DNA of 64,000 nt. Source: Motiliproteus sp041586615. GTDB lineage: Bacteria; Pseudomonadota; Gammaproteobacteria; Pseudomonadales; Balneatricaceae. Position 1 is the stretch's first letter, and each line of letters opens with the position of its first letter. Where the stretch lies: contig JBFGZS010000016.1 in assembly GCA_041586615.1 (NCBI GenBank), positions 1-64,000 on the forward strand. The letters are read 5' to 3'. A program made the position numbers and the translations under genes. A model generated the notes under the pieces. It ran no database searches, had not been told where the DNA came from, and saw only the letters and a program-made list of their open reading frames with translations. Positions 43,368-53,212 of the stretch are shown here, piece by piece.

Positions 43368-43814
43368 TTAGCGTAACTTCCTGATGCGCTCGGAAGGACT
43401 GACGACGTCCGTCAGGCGAATACCAAAGCGTTCGTTGACAACCACGACTTCACCGTGCGCGATCAGCGTACCGTTGACCTTGATATCTAACGGCTCACCC
43501 GCCATGCGGTCGAGCTCGATAACCGACCCCTGGCTCAGTTGCAGCAGGTTTCGAATGGCGATATCGGTACTGCCGACCTCCATGGAGATCGAGACCGGGA
43601 TATCCAGAATAACGTCCAGGTCAGGATTGTCCAGGTTCGACGGTATCGATTCATCCTGCAGCTGATCCAGCTCGACCGGGCTGACACCCTGGTCCGCCAT
43701 GGCTTCAGCCCAGGCGTCGTCCACGTCATCACCACCCATAGCTTCTTGGTCGGCCAGCGCGGCGGCCCACTCGTCGGCCATCGCCTGCTCTTCACTTTTA
43801 TTTTCGTCACTCAT
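43368..43814 (-). CDS. fliN: Flagellar switch protein FliN
   Basis: 148 residues. An acidic N-terminal half with DEWAAALADQEAMGG and DDAWAEAMADQG, two related segments, precedes the SpoA domain (about 70-145) with NLLQLSQGSVIELDRMAGEPLDI and NERFGIRLTDVVSPSERI. FliN forms the lower C-ring with FliM and binds FliH. Begins 43 bases after fliM. Confidence 0.95.
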   Translation of the reverse strand: MSDENKSEEQAMADEWAAALADQEAMGGDDVDDAWAEAMADQGVSPVELDQLQDESIPSNLDNPDLDVILDIPVSISMEVGSTDIAIRNLLQLSQGSVIELDRMAGEPLDIKVNGTLIAHGEVVVVNERFGIRLTDVVSPSERIRKLR

Positions 43815-43857
43815 CGGAGGTCTCTCTACAGACTTGGGCCGGCCCGGGCCACCCGGG

Positions 43858-44832
43858 TCATACGTTGTTGCGCTTGATTTGATCGACTATTTTTACCGCC
43901 AGGTTGGTGCGTGACACCCCCAGCTTGCACTCAAAAGTTGGTATACCGTTGGCTCTCAGGATAAGCAGATCCTTGATCTCAACCGGAATCACATCCCCGG
44001 CTTCCATTTCCAGAATATCGCGTAAGCGGATTTTCTGCTCGGCGATCGTCATTTCCAACTTCACGTGTGCATCCATAACATCGGCACGCAGCGCATTGAC
44101 CCAACGATCATCTTTATCATCGACATCACTCTGCAGGCCGGCGTCCAGCACTTCTCGAATAGGCTCTAGCATCGAATAAGGCATCGTGACATGCAGATCG
44201 CCGCCACCGCCGTCAAGTTCAATATGGAAGGTACTCACAACGACGACTTCACTCGGGCTGACGATATTGGCCATAGCCGGGTTAACTTCGGAGTTCAGAT
44301 ACTCGAATTTCACTTTCAAGACCGGGGACCAGGCCTCGGCCAAATCAATAAAAATCTGACTCAGCATTTTTTGCACAATACGTGTTTCGGTCGGGGTAAA
44401 TTCCCGCCCTTCGATCTTGGCATGACGCCCATCGCCACCAAAGAAATTGTCCACCAGCTTGAACACCAACTTAGCATCCATGATAAACAGACTGGTACCG
44501 CGCAGCGGACGGATTTTTACCAGATTAAGGCTGGTGGGTACGTAGAGGGTGTGGACGTATTCGCCAAATTTGATGACCTGTACACCACCGACCGAGACAT
44601 CGGCACTACGGCGTAAAATATTGAACAAACTAATACGGGTATAACGGGCAAACCGCTCGTTGATCATCTCGAGGGTCGGCATGCGCCCACGAACGATTCG
44701 CTCCTGACTGGTCAGGTCATAGGAACGCGCACCACCGATATCGACCTCTTCTTCGGTCTCGATATCGCCGTCATCGACCCCATGGAGAAGGGCATCGATC
44801 TCATCTTGGGAAAGTAGATCCTGAACACTCAT
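43858..44832 (-). CDS. fliM: Flagellar switch protein FliM
   Basis: 324 residues. The CheY-P-binding N-terminus LLSQDEIDALLHG is intact, followed by the middle domain with the GGXG-like segment FNILRRSADVSVGGVQ and RPLRGTSLFIMDAKLVF, and a C-terminal SpoA domain. It couples CheY-P binding to FliG for direction switching. Confidence 0.96.
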   Translation of the reverse strand: MSVQDLLSQDEIDALLHGVDDGDIETEEEVDIGGARSYDLTSQERIVRGRMPTLEMINERFARYTRISLFNILRRSADVSVGGVQVIKFGEYVHTLYVPTSLNLVKIRPLRGTSLFIMDAKLVFKLVDNFFGGDGRHAKIEGREFTPTETRIVQKMLSQIFIDLAEAWSPVLKVKFEYLNSEVNPAMANIVSPSEVVVVSTFHIELDGGGGDLHVTMPYSMLEPIREVLDAGLQSDVDDKDDRWVNALRADVMDAHVKLEMTIAEQKIRLRDILEMEAGDVIPVEIKDLLILRANGIPTFECKLGVSRTNLAVKIVDQIKRNNV

Positions 44833-44850
44833 GTCAACAAGGCCGTCTGA

Positions 44851-45363
44851 TTACTGCATGACAAAGTTGGTAAAGAAGACCTCTTCAACCCCGAGCCTGC
44901 CCGTCTCCTTCTGCAGAATCTCCTGAATTAAACGCACAGAATCCACCTGCAGTGCCACACGCCCCTCATGGGTTTGCAGGGTCGCAAAGGGCTGATTGGA
45001 ATACATGGCGGAAAGCGCCTGAACCACGGCAGGCATATGCTTCTTTAACGCATCAGCATCGCGAGTGTCGCGCGTACGCGCCTCAACAAAGACCTGCAAA
45101 AAGCGCTGCCGCCCGCTACGCTCAGAAAAATTGGTGATAATGGACGGCTTGCCACTCAGCGTTCGGATGCTGACATAGATCGCCACTTTTTTCTTCGCTT
45201 GCTGGGCCGGTTCAGGACCGGCGTCAGCCGCGGATTCTGACAGAAAATACCACGCAGCGCCGCCACCCAGTATGGCTGTCAGCAGGACGATAATCATCAC
45301 CAGAACCATCATCCGTTTACCGGGGTTTTTTCCTTCTTCAGCTACCGCCTGCTCTTCCGCCAT
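44851..45363 (-). CDS. fliL: Flagellar basal body-associated protein FliL
   Basis: 170 residues from the ATG at 45363, preceded by GAGGAG; a longer in-frame start lacks such a site. One membrane helix (about 18-38) and a periplasmic domain ending VEEVFFTNFVMQ, the typical FliL C-terminus. FliL surrounds stator units and supports torque. Starts 18 bases before fliM. Confidence 0.92.
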   Translation of the reverse strand: MAEEQAVAEEGKNPGKRMMVLVMIIVLLTAILGGGAAWYFLSESAADAGPEPAQQAKKKVAIYVSIRTLSGKPSIITNFSERSGRQRFLQVFVEARTRDTRDADALKKHMPAVVQALSAMYSNQPFATLQTHEGRVALQVDSVRLIQEILQKETGRLGVEEVFFTNFVMQ

Positions 45364-45486
45364 ATGCTCCTCAGATACTCTCGCACGATTCTCGTCAGAC
45401 CGGGCCACCCTCCGGCCGACAGGTCCCGCTTAACGTCGGGCGGACTATATCATATTTCGCTGGAACACCGATGCCAGCGCCAAGGG

Positions 45487-46860
45487 TCAGGCGTAATAAT
45501 CGACGAGCGAAAGGGATTTCGATGAGACTGCTTCATCACCGCCGTCTAACGCCGTTGTCGACGCCCAGCGTGAATCGCCCCCCCCCGAACGCCCGTCAGA
45601 ATCCGACTCCCTACCCGTATTACCGGGAGACTGATCCGAGACATCGGCCTGCCCCAGGTCGACCCCCCCTTCCTGCAGCATTTCACGTAAGCGCGGCATC
45701 TGCTGCTCTAGCGCATCCCGGACATGTGCATGCGGCGATATAAAGCTAACACTGGCCTGGTCCTGTGTCAGCGTTAGCCGGACCTGCAGGCTCCCAAGCT
45801 CCGGGGGATCGAGGCGCAATTCTGCGACCTGTACCTTTTGCCCGACCATCCAGACCATCCGATCCGACACACCCCGACTCCAGCTCTCCCCCCCCAGCCC
45901 TCGCGGCATACCAAGCGCCACAGCGGCCTCGCCATTAGGACGCACCCCCCCACCGGACAAGCGTTGCAGAGCACCGTGCAACGGCGCTGTTTGTAGTGAT
46001 GCCGCTTGGAGCGAAGCCCCCTGTAAAGACGGGGCATCACGCGTCGTGGCGCGCACCTCGACGTCTGCCACAGGCCGGCGCGGATCGAGTTTGTCGAGTA
46101 ACGCCTCCTCCCCCTCGGCGGCGACGTTTTGTCGGCGATCGACCTGAGATGCAGCATCGGCACGCCGATTCCGGTCATGCTCAGCCAGCCCGGCAACCCG
46201 CTCAGCCACGTCACCGGAACCGCCCATGGCACGCGTCGTTCCGGCGGGGTCGCGCAAGGGATCGGTACGCACAGCCAATGCCTCGTGTGACAAGCGATCG
46301 GCCGCCTCCGCAGAATCCTGCTCTGACGCCTCGATAACCGCCACGGCTTCGGAAGAGGGGCTTGTCCCTAGCGCGGCCTCGAAACGCTCCCGAACGCCCG
46401 GATCAAGATCCGATAAGGCTGTAGCATTCTCGCCCGGTGATAGACGCAGATCATCCGCCACGCCCGCCGTATCGACGGTACCTACACCCTCGACGCGTCC
46501 CGAATCACCCACAACCAGTCCGTTCAGACTAACCGCCTCCGTGTTGGGCCCCGCGTGTTCGGCATCGAGCGCGATCGCGGCTAACATGTCGTTCTCTGAC
46601 TCGTCTAGAATAGCCCCCGCGTCAGAATCCGCGCTAGCGGCTAAAGCCGCATCCCCGCCAGTTTGCGGCAAACTCTCGCCGGCCGCAGGCAATGTAGCGC
46701 CGTCAGGGCGACCGGCCTGCCCTGCATAGCCTGCCGCATCGAGATAACCGGAAACCAGCCCAGAAAAACCGGTTCCCAACACTGGCGGCGAACCGCGACC
46801 AGCAACGGGCCCCAGTGTCAGCAGCACCTCACTGGATCTTACCGCCTGAACAGAAGGCAT
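45487..46860 (-). CDS. fliK: Flagellar hook-length control protein FliK
   Basis: 457 residues from the ATG at 46860 with AGGAGAGG upstream. The first ~330 residues are low-complexity, Ala/Asp/Ser-rich ruler sequence with a short SLQxA-type repeat. The C-terminal Flg_hook domain contains VAELRLDPPELGSLQVRLTLTQDQASVSF and a tail enriched in Gly/Ser/Asp. FliK measures the hook and switches FlhB specificity. Located between fliJ and fliL as expected. 275 bases with no gene separate it from fliJ. Confidence 0.9.
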   Translation of the reverse strand: MPSVQAVRSSEVLLTLGPVAGRGSPPVLGTGFSGLVSGYLDAAGYAGQAGRPDGATLPAAGESLPQTGGDAALAASADSDAGAILDESENDMLAAIALDAEHAGPNTEAVSLNGLVVGDSGRVEGVGTVDTAGVADDLRLSPGENATALSDLDPGVRERFEAALGTSPSSEAVAVIEASEQDSAEAADRLSHEALAVRTDPLRDPAGTTRAMGGSGDVAERVAGLAEHDRNRRADAASQVDRRQNVAAEGEEALLDKLDPRRPVADVEVRATTRDAPSLQGASLQAASLQTAPLHGALQRLSGGGVRPNGEAAVALGMPRGLGGESWSRGVSDRMVWMVGQKVQVAELRLDPPELGSLQVRLTLTQDQASVSFISPHAHVRDALEQQMPRLREMLQEGGVDLGQADVSDQSPGNTGRESDSDGRSGGGDSRWASTTALDGGDEAVSSKSLSLVDYYA

Positions 46861-47135
46861 ACACACCTCTCCTGCCGCTTGAGGCCAAACCTGTAGCAGC
46901 ATCGATCAGCAAGGGGGGCATCCTGCCTCCCTGTCTGACTAAACCATGTCACGCGTGCACCACGACCGGAATACGCAAAATATTAACGGATACAATGCAA
47001 GATAAAGGCCAGAAAAAAGAAAAGCGGCGACCGGCATATCGCGCAAGCCCCACAAACGCCGTACAACCGGTGTGCCATCGATTAAAACAGGCCTTGTTCC
47101 CGGTTATTGAAGCCCCTCGTTGCGCGCATCAGCCA

Positions 47136-47579
47136 TCAGATATCTTGCGCGCCGCGCCGCAACTGGCTGCGTTCATCGACCTCTTTCTGCAATCGCTTGT
47201 CATCCCGTGCGATTTCGTCTTGTCGGGTACGCGCGATCAGCGTATCCATTGCCCGATGCCGCCCATGCAGCATCTGCCACTGGCTTTTAGCCTGCACAAT
47301 GCGCTGTTCACAAATCACCAGCTGCTGCTTTTGCTGCTCAATCGCCAGCTCGAGCCTGGACATAAACTGCTGAAGGCGCAACAACACAGCAATAGTCACG
47401 CCCCGTCCAGCCTGAGCATTCATATCTTGCCCGTACTCACGGGCGTAATCTTCCAGCTGGAGGAGCTTGGCCTGTTCGGCAACCATCTGCTGCTGCGCCT
47501 GCCCCAGCAACTGCTCGGCCTGCTGTTTGCGTTGGGCGGCTAAATGCAGCACCGGTTGCAGGCGCGTGGATTTTTTCAT
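47136..47579 (-). CDS. fliJ: Flagellar export chaperone-like protein FliJ
   Basis: 147 residues, almost entirely coiled-coil (Gln/Glu/Leu/Arg rich), with the usual FliJ opening RLQPVLHLAAQRKQQAEQLL. FliJ is the central stalk of the FliI ATPase ring and contacts FlhA. It begins 10 bases after fliI. Confidence 0.92.
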   Translation of the reverse strand: MKKSTRLQPVLHLAAQRKQQAEQLLGQAQQQMVAEQAKLLQLEDYAREYGQDMNAQAGRGVTIAVLLRLQQFMSRLELAIEQQKQQLVICEQRIVQAKSQWQMLHGRHRAMDTLIARTRQDEIARDDKRLQKEVDERSQLRRGAQDI

Positions 47580-47589
47580 CGCTCAATCA

Positions 47590-48951
47590 TCATGGCCGGC
47601 GCCGCGCGGGCGGTGCCTGTGGTGGCGCCACGTCCAGAACCTGTAACAATGCCTGTTTCGCTGCGTTGAACGCCTGACGCTCATCCAGTCCCTGGCGTAA
47701 AAAATCGCGAAAGTGCGGCACCCGTTCGATCGCGCGATCGATCTCCGGATCACTGCCCTTCACGTAAGCCCCCACACTGATCAGGTCACGGTTTTGCTGA
47801 TAACGGGCATAGATCTGCTTGAACTGCTGCGCTTTGGCCAGATGGGTCGCATCCACCACTTGCGGCATCGCACGACTGATGGATGCCTCGACATCAATCG
47901 CCGGATAGTGTCCCTCTTCGGCCAGCTGCCGGGACAGAACAATATGTCCATCCAAAATGGCACGCGCGGCATCGGCAACCGGATCCTGCTGATCGTCACC
48001 TTCGGTGAGCACGGTATAGAACGCGGTAATCGACCCGGCACCGACCGCACCGTTACCCGCGCGCTCGACCAGCTTGGGCAGGCGCGCAAAGACGGAAGGG
48101 GGATAGCCTTTGGTGGCGGGCGGTTCACCGACCGCCAGGGCAATTTCTCGTTGCGCCTGCGCATAACGGGTCAGCGAATCCATCAACAGCAAGACGTTCT
48201 TCCCCTGATCGCGGAAATATTCGGCTATTCGCGAGGTCAGCTCGGATGCCCGTAAGCGCATCAGGGCCGAATCATCGGCCGGAGAGGCGACGACCACTGC
48301 GCGCGCTAACCCCTTTTCTCCCAGGCTGTGGTCGATAAACTCCTTGACCTCACGGCCTCGTTCGCCGATCAGACCGACCACAATAATATCGGCCTCGGTA
48401 AACCGGGTCATCATACCCAACAGGACACTCTTGCCCACGCCCGAACCGGCAAATAACCCCAAGCGCTGACCTCTACCGACCGACAACAACGAATTTATCG
48501 CCCGAATACCCACATCTAACGGTTGATGAATCGGCTGACGCTGCAAGGGGTTGATCACAGGAGCATTAATATGGACCCGCGCCTCTTCATTCAGACTGCC
48601 GCGCCCATCCAGCGGCTGACCAAGGCCATTGACGACCCGCCCAAGAAGCGCCATGCCGACAGGCACCTTGGCATGCCCTTCCAGCGTCACAACCCGCGCG
48701 CCCGGATGCACACCATCGATGCGCTCCAGAGGCATCAGGTACAGCGAATGCTCACCAAAACCAACCACCTCAGCGTCGCCGCTTCGACCATCCTTAAGCA
48801 CAACCTGACAGTAATCGCCAATCGCCGCGTCGCAGCCCCGCGCCTCCAACGTCAAACCGACCAGACGAGTAATGCGCCCTTCGACACGCGGGCGGGGAGC
48901 GGAAAAGGGCTGCAGCGGAAAACGTTGCAACCGCGCGAGCAGGTCGGTCAT
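47590..48951 (-). CDS. fliI: Flagellum-specific ATPase FliI
   Basis: 453 residues from the ATG at 48951, one base after the fliH stop. Walker A GLFAGSGVGKSVLLGMM, Walker B VLLLMDSLTRYAQAQREI and the glutamate in GERGREVKEF match the F1-beta-like type III ATPases. It supplies energy and unfolds export substrates with FliH and FliJ. A Pro/Arg-rich end APPQAPPARRRP is unusual but harmless. Confidence 0.96.
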   Translation of the reverse strand: MTDLLARLQRFPLQPFSAPRPRVEGRITRLVGLTLEARGCDAAIGDYCQVVLKDGRSGDAEVVGFGEHSLYLMPLERIDGVHPGARVVTLEGHAKVPVGMALLGRVVNGLGQPLDGRGSLNEEARVHINAPVINPLQRQPIHQPLDVGIRAINSLLSVGRGQRLGLFAGSGVGKSVLLGMMTRFTEADIIVVGLIGERGREVKEFIDHSLGEKGLARAVVVASPADDSALMRLRASELTSRIAEYFRDQGKNVLLLMDSLTRYAQAQREIALAVGEPPATKGYPPSVFARLPKLVERAGNGAVGAGSITAFYTVLTEGDDQQDPVADAARAILDGHIVLSRQLAEEGHYPAIDVEASISRAMPQVVDATHLAKAQQFKQIYARYQQNRDLISVGAYVKGSDPEIDRAIERVPHFRDFLRQGLDERQAFNAAKQALLQVLDVAPPQAPPARRRP

Positions 48952-48952
48952 A

Positions 48953-49789
48953 TCAGGATGCATCCTCGCCATTAACGACCAGCGCACCGGCAACCACCTG
49001 CGCGAAACGCTGCTCAACGCTGTAGTCCAGGAAACTGACCGAGGTTTTTATGAACACACCGCCCGGGGTTACGGCAGGGTCGGCCTGAATATGCCAACGC
49101 CCGCGCTCTCGCTCCTGCACTTGACGGACCAGCGCCTCATCGGCGGGATTAACCCGCAGCAGCAACTCTTCGTCGGTTGCCGGCAAAACCGCCAGCGCTT
49201 CGCGAACCGCCTGCTGAATCAACGCGGGCTGCGTTCGAACCTCTCGGTTCACCACGGCCGCGGCCGTATCCATCACCAGACGAAGTAACGCAGCCTCAAT
49301 ATCGTCGCGCTGCTCAGAAATCGGCACCTGCAAACTGGCCGTCAGCGCTTGAAAACGACGGCGTAATACGGCCAATTCCTCCTCGGCCTGCCGCTCACCA
49401 GCCTGGTATCCCTCCGAGCGCCCGGCCTCCAGTCCTTGCGCATGCCCCGCAGCACGACCCGCTTCGAGGCCCTGCTCAAACCCCTCGTCATGCGCCATCT
49501 GGCGAATTTTTTCCACGTCGGAGACGGTCAGCGGTTTTTCTTTTTCGGTAGCGGAATGCGCTGATGCGGAATGTATCGATAATGCGGAATTTGCCAACGC
49601 CGAAGGCATCGCCGCAGCACCTCCAGCCGGCTTCGTTGCTACCACCGGGGGAGAGAACGCTTCATCTTTTTCTTTGAATGCGGATCGAACAACATGCTTG
49701 CCGCTGATATTGGGTAATTGCCAGGCAGTGACGGCGGGAAGTTCGCCGGCGGGTATACGCCGGACCTGGTCTAAGGACTTCTTAATCAT
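48953..49789 (-). CDS. fliH: Flagellar assembly protein FliH
   Basis: 278 residues. The N-terminus contains aromatic/proline-rich sequence and Ala/Ser repeats; the middle has the GxxxG-type repeat GFEQGLEAGRAAGHAQGLEAGR typical of FliH, and the C-terminal domain binds FliI. FliH regulates FliI and links it to FliN. Lies 64 bases after fliG. Confidence 0.93.
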   Translation of the reverse strand: MIKKSLDQVRRIPAGELPAVTAWQLPNISGKHVVRSAFKEKDEAFSPPVVATKPAGGAAAMPSALANSALSIHSASAHSATEKEKPLTVSDVEKIRQMAHDEGFEQGLEAGRAAGHAQGLEAGRSEGYQAGERQAEEELAVLRRRFQALTASLQVPISEQRDDIEAALLRLVMDTAAAVVNREVRTQPALIQQAVREALAVLPATDEELLLRVNPADEALVRQVQERERGRWHIQADPAVTPGGVFIKTSVSFLDYSVEQRFAQVVAGALVVNGEDAS

Positions 49790-49853
49790 GACAACCCCTT
49801 TCTCAGTCTGTCGGACTTAACACGGATCTACTGCGGCAAAGTCCGACAAACGG

Positions 49854-50864
49854 CTAGAGCATATCTTCGCCACTACCACCGAGTATGATCTCACCCTCAT
49901 CGGCCAGGCGCCTTGCTACCGACAAGATCTCTTTCTGCGCCGTCTCGACATCACTGATGCGCACCGGCGGGGCCGCCTCCAAGTCGTCCCGCAGTAGTTC
50001 AGCGGCCCGCTTGGACATGTTCTTGAAGACCTTCTCCTGCAAGGCCGTATCGGCACCTTTGAGCGCGACCACCAGCACATCGGTAGAAATTTCACGCAGA
50101 ATGGTCTGAATACCGCGGTCGTCCACATCAATCAGGTTGGCAAACACAAACATCATATCCTGAATCTCGGCGCCAAGATCCTCATCAACTTCCTTGATGG
50201 ACTCCATCACCGATGCTTCGGTCGAGCTATCGAAGAAGTTCATGATATTAGCGACCACCTTAACCCCCCCCATGGTGGTCGTCTGCGTACTCGAGGCCCC
50301 GGTAAACTGGCGCTCCAGGATATCATTAAGCTCCTGCAAAGCACTGGGTTGCACGGTCTCCAGCGCGGAGATGCGCATCATAATATCGAGCCGGACCTTC
50401 TCGTCAAAATAGGACAGCACTTCGGCGGCCTGGTCGGCATCCAGATACGATACCACAATGGCCTGAATCTGCGGATGTTCAAAACGGATCACATCCGCGA
50501 CCTGGCGCGCCTCCATCCACTTCAAGGTATCCAGCCCCTTGGTGTTTCCACCGACCAAGATACGGTCGATCACACCACCGGCCTTTTCCTCGCCCAATGC
50601 CTGCGTCAAAACGGAGCGAATATAGCTGTCTGCCCCAACACCCAGACCGGTCTGGTTGCCGACGGTATTGAGAAAATCCGTTAGCACCATCTCAACCTGA
50701 TCCTGCTGAATGTTGGCCAACTGAGACATCGCCGTGCCGATACGCTGCACTTCTTTAGGCCCCATGTGTTTAAGTATCTGCGCGGCATCACTTTCGCCCA
50801 GACTCATCAACAAGACGGCCGCACGCTGAATAGGCGTCAATGTAGGTTTCTGACCATTACTCAT
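49854..50864 (-). CDS. fliG: Flagellar motor switch protein FliG
   Basis: 336 residues with N-terminal, middle (EHPQ motif in IRFEHPQIQAIVVSYL) and C-terminal domains; the torque helix reads LVVALKGADTALQEKVFKNMSKRAAELLRDDLE with the conserved charged residues that meet MotC. It overlaps fliF by 8 bases, so the two subunits are probably co-translated. Confidence 0.97.
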   Translation of the reverse strand: MSNGQKPTLTPIQRAAVLLMSLGESDAAQILKHMGPKEVQRIGTAMSQLANIQQDQVEMVLTDFLNTVGNQTGLGVGADSYIRSVLTQALGEEKAGGVIDRILVGGNTKGLDTLKWMEARQVADVIRFEHPQIQAIVVSYLDADQAAEVLSYFDEKVRLDIMMRISALETVQPSALQELNDILERQFTGASSTQTTTMGGVKVVANIMNFFDSSTEASVMESIKEVDEDLGAEIQDMMFVFANLIDVDDRGIQTILREISTDVLVVALKGADTALQEKVFKNMSKRAAELLRDDLEAAPPVRISDVETAQKEILSVARRLADEGEIILGGSGEDML

Positions 50865-52521
50865 CCGCGATTACCCACTGTTTTATCACCTGCGCCACCC
50901 GCCCCGGATCATTGGAGACCAGACTGCGTATGGCATCGAGCTGCCGGTCAAAGGACTCATTCGGGCCGGGCAGGAGCGCCGAATCATCGACACCCAATTC
51001 ATCGTCATCGCCAAAACCCGAGTCTTCGATGCCCGCAAGCTCCCCACCGGCACCGCCGGCCTGCTCAGGACTCCCCACCGACGCCAGATTTTTAAGAATG
51101 GGCCGTAACACACCAAAGACCAGTATCAGCAAAAACACTCCCGCCCCGACCTGCTTCATCAGATCCATAAACCAGCTCTGCTCCCAAAGCGCCAGCTCAG
51201 GAACCTCTTCAATAGCATCCGGCGCGGCAAAAGCCGTATTGATCACGTTAACACTGTCACCGCGCTGCGCAGAATAACCCACGGCATCTCTCACCAGTAA
51301 CGTGAGTCGCTGCACATCCGTCTCACTCCAGGGACGGCGGCTACGCGCGCCCTCGGCATCAAGAACGACCAGATCATCGACCGCAACCGCGACCGTCAAC
51401 CGGCGCAAGCGCCCTTGCTGGTGACGCGTATAGCTGATGGTTCGATCCAGTTCAAAGTTGCGCGTGGCCTGATTACGGGAACTGCCGTTACCACCGCCGG
51501 CCCTCCCCCCACCACCGGCGGCATTCTCAGGTACCGTTGCCACCCCGGGGGGCTGATTAGACAGCGCCCCGGGAATCCCTTGTGCCGCCGCGCCGCCGAC
51601 CCGTTGCTCCGTCAGCGTCTGCTCACTACGCAGCGATGGCAGATCGGGATTAAACAGCTCATCCGTTTGCTCGACAGACGTAAAATCGACATCCGCAGAC
51701 ACCTCCGCCTTGAAGCGCCCCAGCCCCACCACGGGCTCAAGAATGCCACGCACCCGCCCTGCCAGTCGTTCCTCCAGCTTACGGGTGTATTCGAGTTGCT
51801 TAGCCGCCATCGTGACGTCCTCGTCGACATCCTGGCTGTTCAGCAACCGGCCTTTCTGATCGACAACCGTCACATTTTTTGCGTTCAAGGCGGGAATACT
51901 GGAGGCAACCATATTCGCGATGGACGCGACCTGGGCTTTATCCAACTGGCGCCCCGAATAAAGCTCGACAAACACCGACGCGGTGGGTGTGCGACTATCG
52001 CGAACAAACACCGATTGTTTAGGAAGCGCCAGATGTACACGCGCGGACTTCACCGCCAAAAGGCTGGAAATAGTCCGCGCCAATTCACCTTCAAGGCCAC
52101 GCCGATAACGGGTACTTTCCATAAACTGACTGGTACCCAGCGGTTGCTCCTGGTCCAGCAATTCAAAACCCACATTGCTTTTACCGGTCAAGCCTTCGCC
52201 AGCTAATTTCAGACGCGCACGGTGAATCGCGTCAGCGGCCACGAGCAAGGCACCGCTGCTGGCGTCTATTTTGTAGGGAATTTCATTGGCCTGCAGCGTA
52301 TCAATAATCTGGCTGGCGTCTTGACTATTAAGGTCATTCATCAGCGGCCGGTAATCGGGCTCCTGCGACCAGAGCACTACCGAAAAACCGATGGCAACAC
52401 TGGCCGCCAGACCGACCATCAAGCCTATCTGACGCAGTATCCCCAGCCGATTAAAACCCGCGACGACCCCCGTCTGAGGGCCGCCAAATGCCGATGTTGT
52501 CGTTGCTGGAACCTCAGCCAT
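50857..52521 (-). CDS. fliF: Flagellar MS-ring protein FliF
   Basis: 554 residues with two membrane helices (about 30-50 and 440-462), the ring-building motifs between them (YRPLMNDLNSQDASQIIDTL, RRGLEGELARTISSL) and a cytoplasmic C-terminal tail that binds FliG. A Gly/Asn-rich insert (about 335-350) lies in the periplasmic part. It forms the MS ring, the base of the structure. Confidence 0.97.
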   Translation of the reverse strand: MAEVPATTTSAFGGPQTGVVAGFNRLGILRQIGLMVGLAASVAIGFSVVLWSQEPDYRPLMNDLNSQDASQIIDTLQANEIPYKIDASSGALLVAADAIHRARLKLAGEGLTGKSNVGFELLDQEQPLGTSQFMESTRYRRGLEGELARTISSLLAVKSARVHLALPKQSVFVRDSRTPTASVFVELYSGRQLDKAQVASIANMVASSIPALNAKNVTVVDQKGRLLNSQDVDEDVTMAAKQLEYTRKLEERLAGRVRGILEPVVGLGRFKAEVSADVDFTSVEQTDELFNPDLPSLRSEQTLTEQRVGGAAAQGIPGALSNQPPGVATVPENAAGGGGRAGGGNGSSRNQATRNFELDRTISYTRHQQGRLRRLTVAVAVDDLVVLDAEGARSRRPWSETDVQRLTLLVRDAVGYSAQRGDSVNVINTAFAAPDAIEEVPELALWEQSWFMDLMKQVGAGVFLLILVFGVLRPILKNLASVGSPEQAGGAGGELAGIEDSGFGDDDELGVDDSALLPGPNESFDRQLDAIRSLVSNDPGRVAQVIKQWVIADE

Positions 52522-52545
52522 TGAATGCTACCCACCCTGTTACCA

Positions 52546-52890
52546 TCAGATAGGCATCTTCATAATATCTTCATAAGCCGATACCAAGCGATTGCGCACT
52601 TGAGTCATCGCCTGAAAAGAGACACTGGCCTTTTGCAGGCCGATCATGACTTGCGGCAGGTCGACAGCAGGATCTCCGGCCTCGAACGCCGTCGTCAAAT
52701 GTTTAGCTTCAAGCTGCGTATTATTCACTTTATTAATAGCATTGGAGAGCAGATCGGAGAAATCGCTCTTTTCAACCCGCTGCCCCTCCAGGACAGCCTT
52801 CGGATCCACCGCACCGACGCCCTGCTGCACCTGGGTTTTCAAGGTACGCATCTGCGCCAATACGCTTTGTATATCCATTCGCTCTGTCAT
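52546..52890 (-). CDS. fliE: Flagellar hook-basal body adaptor FliE
   Basis: 114 residues; the conserved C-terminal half reads AFEAGDPAVDLPQVMIGLQKASVSFQAMTQVRNRLVSAYEDIMKMPI. FliE joins the MS ring to the rod. First gene of the block, so the promoter should be in 52891-53212; no convincing -24/-12 sigma-54 or sigma-28 site could be picked by eye. Confidence 0.95.
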   Translation of the reverse strand: MTERMDIQSVLAQMRTLKTQVQQGVGAVDPKAVLEGQRVEKSDFSDLLSNAINKVNNTQLEAKHLTTAFEAGDPAVDLPQVMIGLQKASVSFQAMTQVRNRLVSAYEDIMKMPI

Positions 52891-53212
52891 TTTACTGTCA
52901 CTTTGGTTTCAGCGTGCGTTAATGCCATTAATCTGACGATTATATCGCACGCCGAGTTCAATCCAACCTTTATATGACAATAAAACGTCACTTTTGGTGG
53001 GATTAGCCGGGTGCATCCGCCATTAGCCAAATAAACGCAATTTTCAAGCCAACCAAACATAATACGAAGTGGGGGGGGGGGAGTCTTTAGGCCTCGGGAG
53101 ACAAAAGCCCTATCCATAGCAATGAGCGATGGTCTGCGAAGGACCACCGAGGCGCAACAGGCTGGATACAGAAAAACCGACCTAACCGGGCACGTGCCCA
53201 GCCCTCTCGCTC
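52891..53212. other. Intergenic region upstream of fliE with an 11-base G run
   Basis: About 320 bases without a gene. It contains a homopolymer of eleven G (53071-53081), about 180 bases before the fliE start, which on the coding strand of fliE is a C run. It should also carry the promoter for the flagellar block and the transcription end of the exonuclease gene. No promoter matching a known flagellar consensus is clear. Confidence 0.6.

Noticed and set aside
46815..47543. Long plus-strand frame opposite fliJ and fliK
   Set aside because: It is antisense to fliJ, with a composition expected from a shadow of a coiled-coil gene.
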